Positions 38,450-46,652 of a stretch of DNA of 64,000 nucleotides are shown here, piece by piece. Source of the stretch: Halorussus vallis (GTDB lineage: Archaea > Halobacteriota > Halobacteria > Halobacteriales > Haladaptataceae); NCBI RefSeq assembly GCF_024138165.1, contig NZ_CP100000.1, forward strand, positions 3,844,001-3,908,000, in the 5' to 3' direction. Under the pieces are notes generated by a model, which saw only the letters and a list, made by a program, of their open reading frames with translations, did not search any database and was not told the DNA's origin. The first letter of the stretch is position 1; every line of letters starts with the position of its first letter. Made by a program: the position numbers and the translations under genes.

Positions 38450-40845
38450 TGCGTTTCACCTCGTTCGCGCATGGCGATCAGCGTCAACACCGAGAGGGCG
38501 GCCATGGCGACGACCGAAATCTCGCCCATGGTGTCGAACGCCCGGAAGTCGACCAGGATGACGTTCACGATGTTGTGCCCGCCGGCCTTCTCGACGGTCA
38601 CCGCGGGGTTCGTGAAGAAGTCGGTGATGGGGTTGGCGGGACTCGTGTCGGTCGTGACCAACACCGTGACGAAGACGGTCGCGCCGACCGCAACCGAGAG
38701 CATCCCGTCGCGTATCATCCGCGACCGACTCGCCGTGCCGTAGAACGCCGGTAACTTGTCCAGCACCAGCAGGAAGATGACCAGCGAGAGCGTCTCGACG
38801 ACCAACTGGGTCAGCGCGAGGTCGGGGGCGTCGGCCAGCACGTAGAACACCGCGACCATGAACCCCAGAATCGAGAGGGTCAGCACGCCCGAGACGTGCG
38901 AGGGCGCGATGCTCACCGCGACGGCGCCGACGACGGCGACCAGCAGGACGAGCAACAGCGCCGGCGAGAGGCCGAGGCCCTCGAACGCCGGAATCGAGAT
39001 TCCCGCCGCGACGTAGCCCGACAGCGCGAGCGCCGAGACGGTGGCGAACGTCCACGTCGCGTAGGTCCGGAGCAGTCCGTTCTGGACCAGCGGTGTGACT
39101 CGGTCGCTCAGGCCGTTCGCGCCGAACACCGCGCCGTCGTAGTACCAGTTCGCCCGTAGGGGGTCGACGTCGAGCAGGCGATTGATTCCGTCGTGGAGTC
39201 GGCCGTAGAAGGGGTAGGCGGCCGCGCCGACACCGATGGTGACGGCGCTCATCACCGCGGCCGGACTGACGTGCTTGGGCAGGTGGTAGCCGAAGTGGAC
39301 GCCCTCCGCTTCCGCCGGCGGGAGGACGCTGGCGAACACCTCGCCGACGAAGTGGTTGAGCGGCGTGATGGGAACGCCGAACGTCGCGGTGACCCCGCCG
39401 AGGCCGATGATGCCGGCCGCGGTGGCCAGGATCAGCGGCGGGACGAGCATCGTCTTCGGCGGGGTGTGGACCGTGTGGAGGCCGGTCGGCTTCTCGCCGA
39501 AGAACAGCATCAGGAAGCGAATCGAGTAGAGGAAGGTGAACACGCTCCCGAACACCGCGACGACCGGGAAGAGCCACGCCAGGCCGCCCGAGTGGGCGGC
39601 GGCGTGGTAGGCCGCCTCGAACAGGAACTCCTTGGAGTAGAAGCCGTTGAACGGCGGCACGCCCGCCATCCCGAGCGAGGCGACCGCGGCGATGGCCGCG
39701 GTTATCGGCAGGTCCTCCTTCAACCCGCCGAGGCCCTGGATGCGCCTGGTTCCGGCCTCGTGGGCGATGATGCCCGCGACGAGGAAGAGCGCGGCCTTGA
39801 ACATCGCGTGGTTCAGGATGTGGAACGCCCCCGTCTCGCCGCCCAGTTCCGAGACGAAGCCGAACCCGGCGACGATGAGGCCCAGGTGGGAGGCGGTCGA
39901 GTACGCCAGCAGTTCCTTGATGTCGGTGGCCGCCACCGCCAGCACCGCGGCGACGGTCATCGTCGTCAGGCCGAGCGCGACCAGCAGGAGTTCCCACTCG
40001 TGGCTCACCAGGACGGGGCGGAACCGCCCGAGGAGGTAGACGCCCGCCTTGACCATCGTCGCGGAGTGGAGGAACGCCGAAACCGGCGTGGGCGCCTCCA
40101 TCGCGTTCGGCAGCCAGATGTGGGCGGGCACCTGGGCCGACTTGGTGGCCGCGCCGACGACGAGCAGGCCAAGGACCGGGACGAACAGGCCCGCTGCGCG
40201 GAGTTCCTCCTGGACCGCCTCGGCGTGTTCGAGCATGTAGACGATGCTGAAGGCGTTGGCGTCGGTCGCCATTTCCGCGACGACCTCGTGGAGCAACAGG
40301 AACCCCACGAGCATGAACAGGCCGCCGGAGACGGTGATGAGCATCGACTTCCGGGCGGCGTACCGCGAGTCGTCGGTCCGCTGGTAGTGGCCGATGAGCA
40401 CGAACGACGAGAGGCTGGTGAGTTCCCAGAAGACGAACAGCGCGATGAGGTCGGCCGCGAACGCGACGCCGAGCATCGACCCCATGAACGCCAGCAGCGC
40501 GGCGTAGTACTTCGGCTTCCCCGGTTCGTCGTGCATGTATCCGCCCGAGTAGGTGAGGATGAGCACGCCCACGCCGCTCGCCAGGAAGCCGACGAGCAGC
40601 GAGAGACCGTCGACGTAGAAGCGCAGCGAGACGCCGAGTGAGTCGATCCACGGTACGACGACCTGACCGTGGGTGCCGTACTGGCTGGCGACGAGCGAGA
40701 AACACGCCAGCGCGACCGCGGCCGCGTAGTAAGCGGTGCGCTCGCCGAGAACGCGATAGACGAGCGGCACCAGCGCGGCGGCCGCGAACGGCACGAACAC
40801 GACGGCCAGCACCGCCGCCGCTGTCGGGTCCGTTGTCGGTTGCAC
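38446..40845 (-). CDS. mnhA: Monovalent cation/H+ antiporter subunit A (NuoL-like with MbhD/E-type C-terminus)
   Basis: 799 residues from GTG 40845, chosen because a TATA-like box sits 28 bp upstream; earlier codons in frame run through it. The N-terminal 500 residues are NuoL-like: FFWELTSLSSFVLIGHYQRT (TM5 Glu), KSAQVPAHIWLPNAMEAPTP (TM7 Lys) and FHILNHAMFKAALFLVAGII. The C-terminal part contains the MbhD/E-like DAPDLALTQLVVETLSLVIF and VDFRAFDTMGEISVVAMAAL. Largest subunit of the Mrp complex and first gene of the A-G operon. Confidence 0.94.
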   Translation of the reverse strand: MQPTTDPTAAAVLAVVFVPFAAAALVPLVYRVLGERTAYYAAAVALACFSLVASQYGTHGQVVVPWIDSLGVSLRFYVDGLSLLVGFLASGVGVLILTYSGGYMHDEPGKPKYYAALLAFMGSMLGVAFAADLIALFVFWELTSLSSFVLIGHYQRTDDSRYAARKSMLITVSGGLFMLVGFLLLHEVVAEMATDANAFSIVYMLEHAEAVQEELRAAGLFVPVLGLLVVGAATKSAQVPAHIWLPNAMEAPTPVSAFLHSATMVKAGVYLLGRFRPVLVSHEWELLLVALGLTTMTVAAVLAVAATDIKELLAYSTASHLGLIVAGFGFVSELGGETGAFHILNHAMFKAALFLVAGIIAHEAGTRRIQGLGGLKEDLPITAAIAAVASLGMAGVPPFNGFYSKEFLFEAAYHAAAHSGGLAWLFPVVAVFGSVFTFLYSIRFLMLFFGEKPTGLHTVHTPPKTMLVPPLILATAAGIIGLGGVTATFGVPITPLNHFVGEVFASVLPPAEAEGVHFGYHLPKHVSPAAVMSAVTIGVGAAAYPFYGRLHDGINRLLDVDPLRANWYYDGAVFGANGLSDRVTPLVQNGLLRTYATWTFATVSALALSGYVAAGISIPAFEGLGLSPALLLVLLVAVVGAVAVSIAPSHVSGVLTLSILGFMVAVFYVLADAPDLALTQLVVETLSLVIFLLVLDKLPAFYGTASRSRMIRDGMLSVAVGATVFVTVLVTTDTSPANPITDFFTNPAVTVEKAGGHNIVNVILVDFRAFDTMGEISVVAMAALSVLTLIAMRERGETQ

Positions 40846-40868
40846 GTGCGAGACTCGCTCCGGACCGG

Positions 40869-40877
40869 ACTTAACAG
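40869..40877 (-). promoter_or_regulatory. TATA-like box of the mnhABCDEFG operon
   Basis: On the minus strand CTGTTAAGT is about 28 bp before the GTG at 40845, as for a leaderless transcript; the six downstream genes overlap and need no further promoter. Confidence 0.55.
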
Positions 40878-41026
40878 TTCTCAAACGTCGCAGGCTCGCC
40901 GCGTTTTCGGGTGGTTCGCGCGCGTGAGAAAGTGAGAATCTGCCGACGGAGCGTTCGGTCGTGAGACGCTCTCGGTCCGGCACTCACGGCAGTCCGGCAC
41001 CCTTGGTGGTTCGGTACACTCGGCAG

Positions 41027-41068
41027 TCCGGCGCCCTCCGGCGGTAACTGCCGCCGGAGGGCGCCGGA
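41027..41068 (-). terminator. Strong hairpin after the repeat-protein gene
   Basis: Perfect 18-bp stem (TCCGGCGCCCTCCGGCGG and complement) with loop TAACTG, 14 bp past the end of the gene that stops at 41083. The adjacent 40985-41036 contains two copies of GGCAGTCCGGC. No T tract follows. Confidence 0.5.
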
Positions 41069-41082
41069 CCACCGAGGCCGCG

Positions 41083-41907
41083 TCAGGACTCCACCGACTC
41101 CCCGCGCGTCCTATCGGACGACTCCCCCTCGCGCGAGGAGTCACCGCCAGACGGCGACTCCGTGTCGAGCGCGCGCTCTCGCGCCGCCGACAGCGAGCCG
41201 AACCGCTCGTAGTAAATCTGGAGCGAGTACCGGCCGTGTTCGTCGACGACCTCGGCGGTCGGCCCGCCGCCGTGCTCGGCGGCGAGCCGGCGCAGTTCCT
41301 CGAGCAGGGCCTGCTCGGTGATCTCCTTTAGTTGGGCGTGGGGGTCGCGGTTGAACTCGGTCGCGTCGAGCGCCGCGCGCCAGCTTCCGAACCGGCGGTG
41401 GTAGGTCACGGGCGCGTACTCGCCGAGTTCCGCCATCTCGGTCGACTTCGGCGGCCGGCCGAGTTCGTCGGCCAGCCGTTCGAGTTCGCGCACCAGGTCC
41501 TTCTCGGAAATCTCGTTGGTCGAGAGCATCGCCTGCTGGATGGCGTCGTTCCAGCTACCGAAGCGCGTCTGGTAGGTCCGGGTCGAGTACCGGCCCTCCT
41601 CGGCCATGTCGCGCTGGGTCGGCGTGTGGCCGAGTTGCTGTTCGAGTCGCTGTAGCTCCGCCAGTAGTTCGCGGTCGGGAATTCGCTTGCCCATCTCCCC
41701 GGGGTCGAGGCCCGCGGCCTCCAGCGCGGCGTCCCAGCTCCCGAACGCCGACTGGTACTCCTCGGGCGCGAACTCGCCCTGCTCGTGCATCTCGACCACG
41801 GTCGGCGTCTTGCCGAGACGCGCGGCCAGCGACTGGAGGGCCGCCCGAAGCGCGGCTTCCTCGTCGACCGCCCGCGCGTCGGCGTTCCCGTCGGAGGGCC
41901 GGCTCAT
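41083..41907 (-). CDS. Protein of four homing-endonuclease-associated repeats
   Basis: 274 residues. Four tandem units of about 60 residues, each with a helix, a GKTPT/GHTPT/GRPPK/GGGPT turn, a Glu-rich stretch, a Tyr-rich strand and the invariant FGSWDAAL, FGSWNDAI, FGSWRAAL or FGSLSAAR. This matches the homing-endonuclease-associated (HNH_repeat) DNA-binding module. No nuclease domain is present, so it is probably a DNA-binding protein. TATA-like box at leaderless distance. Acidic Ser/Glu-rich tail. Confidence 0.82.
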   Translation of the reverse strand: MSRPSDGNADARAVDEEAALRAALQSLAARLGKTPTVVEMHEQGEFAPEEYQSAFGSWDAALEAAGLDPGEMGKRIPDRELLAELQRLEQQLGHTPTQRDMAEEGRYSTRTYQTRFGSWNDAIQQAMLSTNEISEKDLVRELERLADELGRPPKSTEMAELGEYAPVTYHRRFGSWRAALDATEFNRDPHAQLKEITEQALLEELRRLAAEHGGGPTAEVVDEHGRYSLQIYYERFGSLSAARERALDTESPSGGDSSREGESSDRTRGESVES

Positions 41908-41929
41908 CTACGGCTAACTTTCGTCGGAC

Positions 41930-41939
41930 ATTTTATAAA
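41930..41939 (-). promoter_or_regulatory. TATA-like box of the repeat-protein gene
   Basis: On the minus strand TTTATAAAA is about 27 bp upstream of ATG 41907. Confidence 0.6.
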
Positions 41940-42043
41940 GATGTACGGTAGAAGGTGTAACTCGTCCCACTACATGGACTGAGGTGACATGACTATCGCC
42001 CCGGAACTATCGGATTTTATAATTCTATTTTCAGGTAAGCAAG

Positions 42044-42053
42044 TATTTATATA
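42044..42053 (+). promoter_or_regulatory. Strong TATA box upstream of the pilin gene
   Basis: TATTTATATA predicts a start of transcription near 42075, about 145 bases before ATG 42221. The pilin transcript would then have a long leader, unusual here. The flanking region 41908-42220 is AT-rich and holds no other gene. Confidence 0.6.
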
Positions 42054-42220
42054 GGATGGGTGTCAACGCGGAAGGTAAGCACGCTCAACGCGAGAAAACG
42101 CCGGGCTGGGGCGGCATTACAGACCCCCGCCGACGATTGAACCCTACGGGATCCGTCGTAAAAAGCGTACGGCCAATTCTCGGGTATGAGAACGTGCTCG
42201 CAAACGGAGACAACAAAACC

Positions 42221-42697
42221 ATGACACTGAAAGGAAAGCTGAAGTCGAGGATGTCTGACGCGAGAGCTGTAAGCCCTGTGATTGGAGTAATTTTGATGGT
42301 TGCAATTACTGTAATTCTAGCTGCAGTGATTGGGACCTTTGTACTGGGCCTCGGGCAGGAGATGAACAAGAACGCGCCGACTGCGCAGATTAGCTTCGAC
42401 CAATCTGCGGCAAATAATCCCGGAACAGTGACTATCAGTCACGATGGCGGAGACCAACTGAAAAAAGGTGAGGTTTCCATCATATTTGAGCCGGGCGACA
42501 GTGATAGTTTGACCGGAAGTTCTGATGTGACGAACTGGGCAGATGGAAGTAATCCGTCTGATACGGTCACTGCTGGCGAAAGCGTTGATTTGGGAACTGA
42601 TGGTGACGGCTTCCAGACTGGTGATGTCGTAAAGGTTGTCTGGACCTCTGAAGATGGCGGTACGTCGCAGGTCCTGCAAGAGTACACCGTCAACTAA
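42221..42697 (+). CDS. Type IV pilin/adhesin precursor (archaeal, class III signal)
   Basis: 158 residues from ATG 42221; a second ATG at 42251 would also work. The class III signal [20 protein letters not shown] is followed by a hydrophobic helix; cleavage by the prepilin peptidase is expected just before VSPVIG. The mature part is beta-rich, Ser/Thr/Gly/Asp-rich with no cysteines. Surface pilus or adhesin subunit. GC content and codon use (AGT, GAT, TTG, TAA) are clearly lower in GC than neighbours, suggesting transfer or diversifying exchange. An in-frame ATG at 42056 would bury the signal 60 residues inside and is rejected. Confidence 0.85.
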   Translation: MTLKGKLKSRMSDARAVSPVIGVILMVAITVILAAVIGTFVLGLGQEMNKNAPTAQISFDQSAANNPGTVTISHDGGDQLKKGEVSIIFEPGDSDSLTGSSDVTNWADGSNPSDTVTAGESVDLGTDGDGFQTGDVVKVVWTSEDGGTSQVLQEYTVN

Positions 42698-42820
42698 CGC
42701 GCATCGCTTCTCTCTTTATCGCAGACTCTCCAGCTATGCCTCTCTTACTTCTACTGATGAAATAGCCACTGCCACCATCACCCATACCAAAACCACACGA
42801 ACGCGGCAGATACCGTCACC

Positions 42821-42828
42821 TTTTATTG
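42821..42828 (+). promoter_or_regulatory. TATA-like box of hpt
   Basis: TTTTATTG is about 25 bp before ATG 42849, giving a leaderless transcript. Confidence 0.55.
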
Positions 42829-42848
42829 GCACGTCGAGTACCCCCAAC

Positions 42849-43415
42849 ATGGATAAACTGAAGCGGTCGCTGCTCGAGGCGCCCATCATCGAGAAAGACG
42901 GCTACCACTACTTCGTCCACCCCATCAGCGACGGCATCCCGGTGCTGGAACCGGGCCTCCTCCGCGAAATCGTCATCCGAATCATTCGGAAGGCCGAACT
43001 CGAAGACGTCGACAAGATCGTCACCCCCGCGGCGATGGGCATCCACATCTCGACCGCAGTTTCGCTGATGACCGACATCCCGCTGGTGGTCATCCGCAAG
43101 CGCGAGTACGGACTCGAAGGCGAGGTCGCGCTCTCTCAGCAGACCGGCTACTCCGAGAACGAGATGTACATCAACAACGTCCACGAGGGCGACCGCGTAC
43201 TGTTGCTCGACGACGTGCTCAGCACCGGCGGGACGATGAAGGCCGTCACCGAGGCGCTCGAACACATCGGCGCCGACATCGCCGACGTGCTCGCGGTCAT
43301 CAAGAAGGAAGGGCCGAACGAACTCGACGAAACCGACTACCGAATCAAGACGCTGGTCAACGTCGACGTGCAGGACGGCAAGGTCGTCATCGTCGACGAG
43401 GAAGGCGACGGATAG
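42849..43415 (+). CDS. hpt: Hypoxanthine/guanine phosphoribosyltransferase-like protein
   Basis: 188 residues, the usual haloarchaeal size. PRPP-binding motif [20 protein letters not shown] near residue 118 and the purine-salvage family pattern [20 protein letters not shown]. Converts hypoxanthine or guanine with PRPP to the nucleotide in purine salvage, though archaeal members may act as regulators or adenine enzymes. ATG 42849 is fixed by the TATA-like box; the frame is open upstream but through the pilin 3' region. Confidence 0.9.
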   Translation: MDKLKRSLLEAPIIEKDGYHYFVHPISDGIPVLEPGLLREIVIRIIRKAELEDVDKIVTPAAMGIHISTAVSLMTDIPLVVIRKREYGLEGEVALSQQTGYSENEMYINNVHEGDRVLLLDDVLSTGGTMKAVTEALEHIGADIADVLAVIKKEGPNELDETDYRIKTLVNVDVQDGKVVIVDEEGDG

Positions 43416-43493
43416 CGGAATCGCAAACAGGCAAGCGAGCGAAGTTCTCGTCGCTTCGGGACTCCTTTTTACCGTCGTTGGAATCCGCGCCGC

Positions 43494-44114
43494 TCAGCGT
43501 CGCGAGCGAAGCCACTCGGCGACGTCGTCGACCGCCTCGGCGGCGATGCGGTGTCCGACGGGGTACGACCGGAAGGTAACGTCGAGTTCGGCGTCGGCGA
43601 GGAAGTCGGCGCTATCCTCGCCGTGGTCGGGCGAGATGACGGCGTCGTCCTCGCCGACGCCGACGAACACGGACCTCTCCCGCGCCCGCGCGACGCGCTC
43701 GCGGTCGGCGTACTCCCGCGGGAGGTAGCCGTTCATCGCCACGGCCCACCGGTACAGTTGGGGGTCGGTCACCAGCGCCGCGAGCGCCGCTTTCGCGCCC
43801 TGGCTGAAACCGAATAGACCGACGCGATGGGGGTCAACGTCGTACGCGTCCGGGACGCGCTCGGCGAACTCGCCCAGCAGTTCCACGCTCCGGCCGAAGA
43901 GGTCCCGTCCGGACGCCATCCACGCGTACTCGTTCTCGCCTGCCGGGTGCGGCCCGCGAACGCTCAGGACGTGCAGGTCGCTCGGGAGGTAGTCTGCGTG
44001 GGAAAGCAAGTCGGCCTCGTCGGCGCCGTAGCCGTGAAGTAACAGCACCGCGGGAGCGTCGGTCGTCGGTTCCTCGGGCGGCCGACTCACGTAGGAGAGG
44101 GGAAACTCGACCAC
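43494..44114 (-). CDS. Alpha/beta hydrolase (phospholipase/carboxylesterase or dienelactone-hydrolase type)
   Basis: 206 residues, GTG start. Oxyanion region VLLLHGYGADEADLL, nucleophile elbow VGLFGFSQGAKAALA (Ser near residue 105), Asp in GEDDAVISPDHGE and the final His in YPVGHRIAAEAVDDVAEWL complete the triad in the right order and spacing. Probably a cytoplasmic esterase; the substrate is not predictable. Stands alone before the tRNA region. Confidence 0.88.
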   Translation of the reverse strand: MVEFPLSYVSRPPEEPTTDAPAVLLLHGYGADEADLLSHADYLPSDLHVLSVRGPHPAGENEYAWMASGRDLFGRSVELLGEFAERVPDAYDVDPHRVGLFGFSQGAKAALAALVTDPQLYRWAVAMNGYLPREYADRERVARARERSVFVGVGEDDAVISPDHGEDSADFLADAELDVTFRSYPVGHRIAAEAVDDVAEWLRSRR

Positions 44115-44186
44115 GCGCGCCGTTGGGGTCCAAGCGGGTTCAGGGTGATGGTGGGCGGGGTTAGAAGTGCCCGACTTCCCAGAAGT

Positions 44187-44371
44187 GGGCGTGACGGGAC
44201 CGAGCGAATGCGGTTTGTTCGCGAGGGGCGTGACGGGATTCGAACTGGAGCCAAACGGTCGCTCACTTCGTTCGTGCTGCGACCGACAGGGCTCGACTCC
44301 CCCGGCTAGCTTCCATCGCCGACCAAAACGGGCGTGACGGGACCGAGCGAATGCGGTTTATTCGCGAGGGT
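44187..44371. repeat. Partial copies of the tRNA-Arg 3' end and a 41-bp direct repeat
   Basis: GGGCGTGACGGGATTCGAAC at 44226-44245 is a 20-bp exact match to the 3' end of tRNA-Arg (44406-44425). Shorter copies GGGCGTGACGGGA occur at 44187 and 44330, each followed by the same CCGAGCGAATGCGGTTT and TTCGCGAGGG, giving a 41-bp direct repeat with one mismatch. Fragments of a tRNA 3' end beyond the intact gene are the usual footprint of integration. No gene is seen in 44115-44405. Confidence 0.65.
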
Positions 44372-44415
44372 CGTCACGCCCGTATTCGTCGCGCGCGACG
44401 AATACGGGCGTGACG
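44372..44415. repeat. Perfect 44-bp palindrome overlapping the tRNA-Arg 3' end
   Basis: Two 22-bp arms with no spacer; the arm is CGTCACGCCCGTATTCGTCG plus CG. The right arm contains the last ten bases of the tRNA gene. In the precursor transcript the trailer could pair with the tRNA 3' strand. Confidence 0.8.
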
Positions 44416-44477
44416 GGATTCGAACCCGCGATCAGAAGGTTAGGAACCTCCTGCCCTATCCACTAGGCCACACGCCC
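44406..44477 (-). tRNA. tRNA-Arg (anticodon CCU)
   Basis: 72 nt on the minus strand. Acceptor stem GGGCGTG/CACGCCC, D arm GCCTAGTGGATAGGGC, anticodon stem GGAGG/CCTTC with loop TTCCTAA (anticodon CCT, reads AGG), and T arm GCGGGTTCGAATCCCGT. No encoded CCA and no intron. Eleven bp downstream of tatA on the same strand. Confidence 0.97.
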
Positions 44478-44488
44478 AAAAGAGTCGA

Positions 44489-44758
44489 TTAGTTGTCGGT
44501 CGTCTCGGTTTCCGTCTCGGTCGTCGTCGTGGTGTCGTTGACCGGTTCGGGGTCCGAGTTGACGTCGGGGTTCGACATCTCCTGCAGTTCCTCTTCGACT
44601 TCCTGGCGACCTTTCTTGAACTCGCCCATCGCCTCGCCGGTCGAACGCGCGAGCTTCGGGATCTTGTTCGCGCCGAACAGCAGAACGGCGATGAGGAGAA
44701 TGACCATCATCTCCATCCCGCCGGGCACGGGTCCGAACAGTGGGATCATCTGTACCAT
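44489..44758 (-). CDS. tatA: Sec-independent protein translocase TatA/E
   Basis: 89 residues. Short N-terminal membrane helix (MEMMVILLIAVLLFGANKIP), the FGxxKxP hinge, amphipathic helix KLARSTGEAMGEFKKGRQEV, and an acidic Thr-rich tail. Forms the Tat pore that exports folded proteins; this window encodes at least five predicted Tat substrates. Transcribed toward tRNA-Arg, possibly together with it. Confidence 0.92.
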   Translation of the reverse strand: MVQMIPLFGPVPGGMEMMVILLIAVLLFGANKIPKLARSTGEAMGEFKKGRQEVEEELQEMSNPDVNSDPEPVNDTTTTTETETETTDN

Positions 44759-44927
44759 CTCTACCTGTTGGTAGCTGTCTCGAAACTATAGGCTTTTTGC
44801 CTTGCGCGATTACGCAAAAGACCACTCATCTCGAGGGCTGGCGCGCCCAAAACCACCTACCTCGACTCGCCAGTGAATTCTTCTCGCCGAGTGCATCAAA
44901 GTCTTCCGGCCACCGGGGGTGTCCGGC

Positions 44928-46652
44928 ATGACCCACCAGGTCGTCGGCTGCTCAACCTGCAGTGGACACTGGATCGCCGAGGACCTCCACGGCCAGGAGA
45001 CTACGGAGTGTCCGCTCTGCTTCACCCAGCACCAGACGGACCACCTCAACGTCCTGTTCTCCCACGACGACTTCGACGTCGCCGCCGAAATCCGCTCGAA
45101 GATCCTCGCCGAGAAGGCCGGCCATCGCGACCGGTACGAAGCCGAGGACGACTACGGCGAGCTCGCCGACCGCGTCGACGAACTCCACCGGCGCCGCGAA
45201 GACGTCCTCGAAGCCGAGGCCGAGCAGTGCTTCGAACAGTTCGACACCGCGTTCGCGGATGAAGTTGAGGCGTCCCTCGACGCCCACCGGGCGCGCGGCG
45301 AGTTCCTCGAAGCAGAGGCATGGGCTGTCTTCGAAGACTGGCACGCCGCCATCGCGACCGAGGAAGAAGCGCTGGGAGCGTTTGCACACTTCACTAACGC
45401 GTTCGGCGAAGAGCGAGAAGCGTACGAAGAGCGTCGCTCGCCCCGCTGGACGGACGAAGAGCTTCCCGAGATAGGCGAGGGCGGTGACCTCGTCCCGACC
45501 CAGCAGGTGCCGGCTAGCTCAGCCGGTATTCTCTCGCTTGATGAATCGATAGCTGGTTTATCCAAGTCGTCGGTGCGCGCTATCGGAGACGCTATCGTCG
45601 AGGGACTCCAGGAGACCGCGAAATCGCATGGTCTCGACGTGCTCCACGACCTCCTGGTCGAGGCGAGCGTGGACATCGAGGACGCGGACATCGTATCGCT
45701 CGCCGTCCAGACCGCCAAAGGGTCCACGAACGCCGAGGGCCGACTCCGGCGTGCGCTCTGGCATGCGAGCGCTGGCCGACGGACGACCGCCGATGCGTTC
45801 GTCGTTCCCCAGCTCCTCTCGGTCGTCGAGGCGACGCCAACGGTCCCCGTCCACGTCGACGATGAGTTCTTCGACCTCCGCCGCGAGCAGCGCGAAGACG
45901 TCGCTCGCTACCTCGCCGCGCTCGCCGTCGGGTGCGAAGTCCGGCTCATCGCGACCGGCCGCGTCCACTGGGAGCTCTGGCAGGACCAGCGCGAGCTCCT
46001 CCCCGTTAGTCGCGACGACATCAGACCCATCGCTGAAGCACGTCTCGACGAGGCCCGATCTCGACTCGGCCCCGACTCACCCGAAGTCCAGATCCTACGC
46101 TGGCTCAGCGAGGAAGACGCCGAGACGTTGTCGTACAGCGCGCTCGACAGCAAACTCGCCGTCTCGACGAGCCGGCGCAGCCAGCTCCTCCACGATGACG
46201 AGCGCGGTCTCGTCACGCTCGGCCTCGCCAACGACTTCTCGACGGGGTCGAGCAAGTCCGTCGAACTCCTGCCAGCGGGAACCCGGTTCTTGGAGTGGCT
46301 CGACGCCGAATTCGGCACCCAGTCCGAACTCGATGACTGCGTTAGCGATGTGTGCAAGTCGTCCGACGATAGCCGTGTAACCCCGCGCCCGCACACGTGG
46401 GGAGGGAGGGCCGCCCGGACCGCATCCGCCTACCGCGCCACCACCAGGTCACACCGCTCCCCCGGTGGGACGCGGTCGCGACGACCGCCTCGACGCCGGA
46501 GAACGGCGTCTCGGTGGTCAACTACCCCCTGCAGGAGCAGGACGACCGCGGAAGCCCCCGGTGGTACTACGACTACAACGCCGACCGGCTGGTCGTCGGT
46601 GCGGAGTTCACGAACCCGATGCAGTACTGGGTGTGTGTTGCCAGAGCGTTAG
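44928..46652 (+). CDS. DUF5817-like zinc-ribbon protein at the provirus left part (3' end uncertain)
   Basis: N-terminus MTHQVVGCSTCSGHWIAEDL with a second pair CPLCFTQHQTDHL forms a zinc ribbon as in haloarchaeal DUF5817 proteins. An alpha-helical region follows, with DRVDELHRRREDVLEAEAEQ, then a region of about 250 residues that looks like two winged-helix domains (IAEARLDEARSRLGPDSPEV and beyond). After about codon 485 the translation turns Arg/Thr-rich and is only the shadow of the next gene, which overlaps by 256 bp in another frame; the natural end was probably near 46370-46400. DNA-binding viral or provirus protein; role unknown. Confidence 0.6.
   Translation: MTHQVVGCSTCSGHWIAEDLHGQETTECPLCFTQHQTDHLNVLFSHDDFDVAAEIRSKILAEKAGHRDRYEAEDDYGELADRVDELHRRREDVLEAEAEQCFEQFDTAFADEVEASLDAHRARGEFLEAEAWAVFEDWHAAIATEEEALGAFAHFTNAFGEEREAYEERRSPRWTDEELPEIGEGGDLVPTQQVPASSAGILSLDESIAGLSKSSVRAIGDAIVEGLQETAKSHGLDVLHDLLVEASVDIEDADIVSLAVQTAKGSTNAEGRLRRALWHASAGRRTTADAFVVPQLLSVVEATPTVPVHVDDEFFDLRREQREDVARYLAALAVGCEVRLIATGRVHWELWQDQRELLPVSRDDIRPIAEARLDEARSRLGPDSPEVQILRWLSEEDAETLSYSALDSKLAVSTSRRSQLLHDDERGLVTLGLANDFSTGSSKSVELLPAGTRFLEWLDAEFGTQSELDDCVSDVCKSSDDSRVTPRPHTWGGRAARTASAYRATTRSHRSPGGTRSRRPPRRRRTASRWSTTPCRSRTTAEAPGGTTTTTPTGWSSVRSSRTRCSTGCVLPER

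Noticed and set aside
42056-42220. N-terminal extension of the pilin by 55 codons from ATG 42056
   Set aside because: It would place the class III signal far inside the protein, and the ATG lies only 3 bp after the TATA box.
44226-44300. A second tRNA gene suggested by the T-arm-like GGGATTCGAAC
   Set aside because: Only the 3' 20 bases match; no D or anticodon arm can be formed. Treated as a partial copy.
44406-44928. Provirus integrated at the tRNA-Arg 3' end
   Set aside because: The viral genes lie on the 5' side of the tRNA with intact tatA between, whereas the tRNA-end copies lie on the other side.
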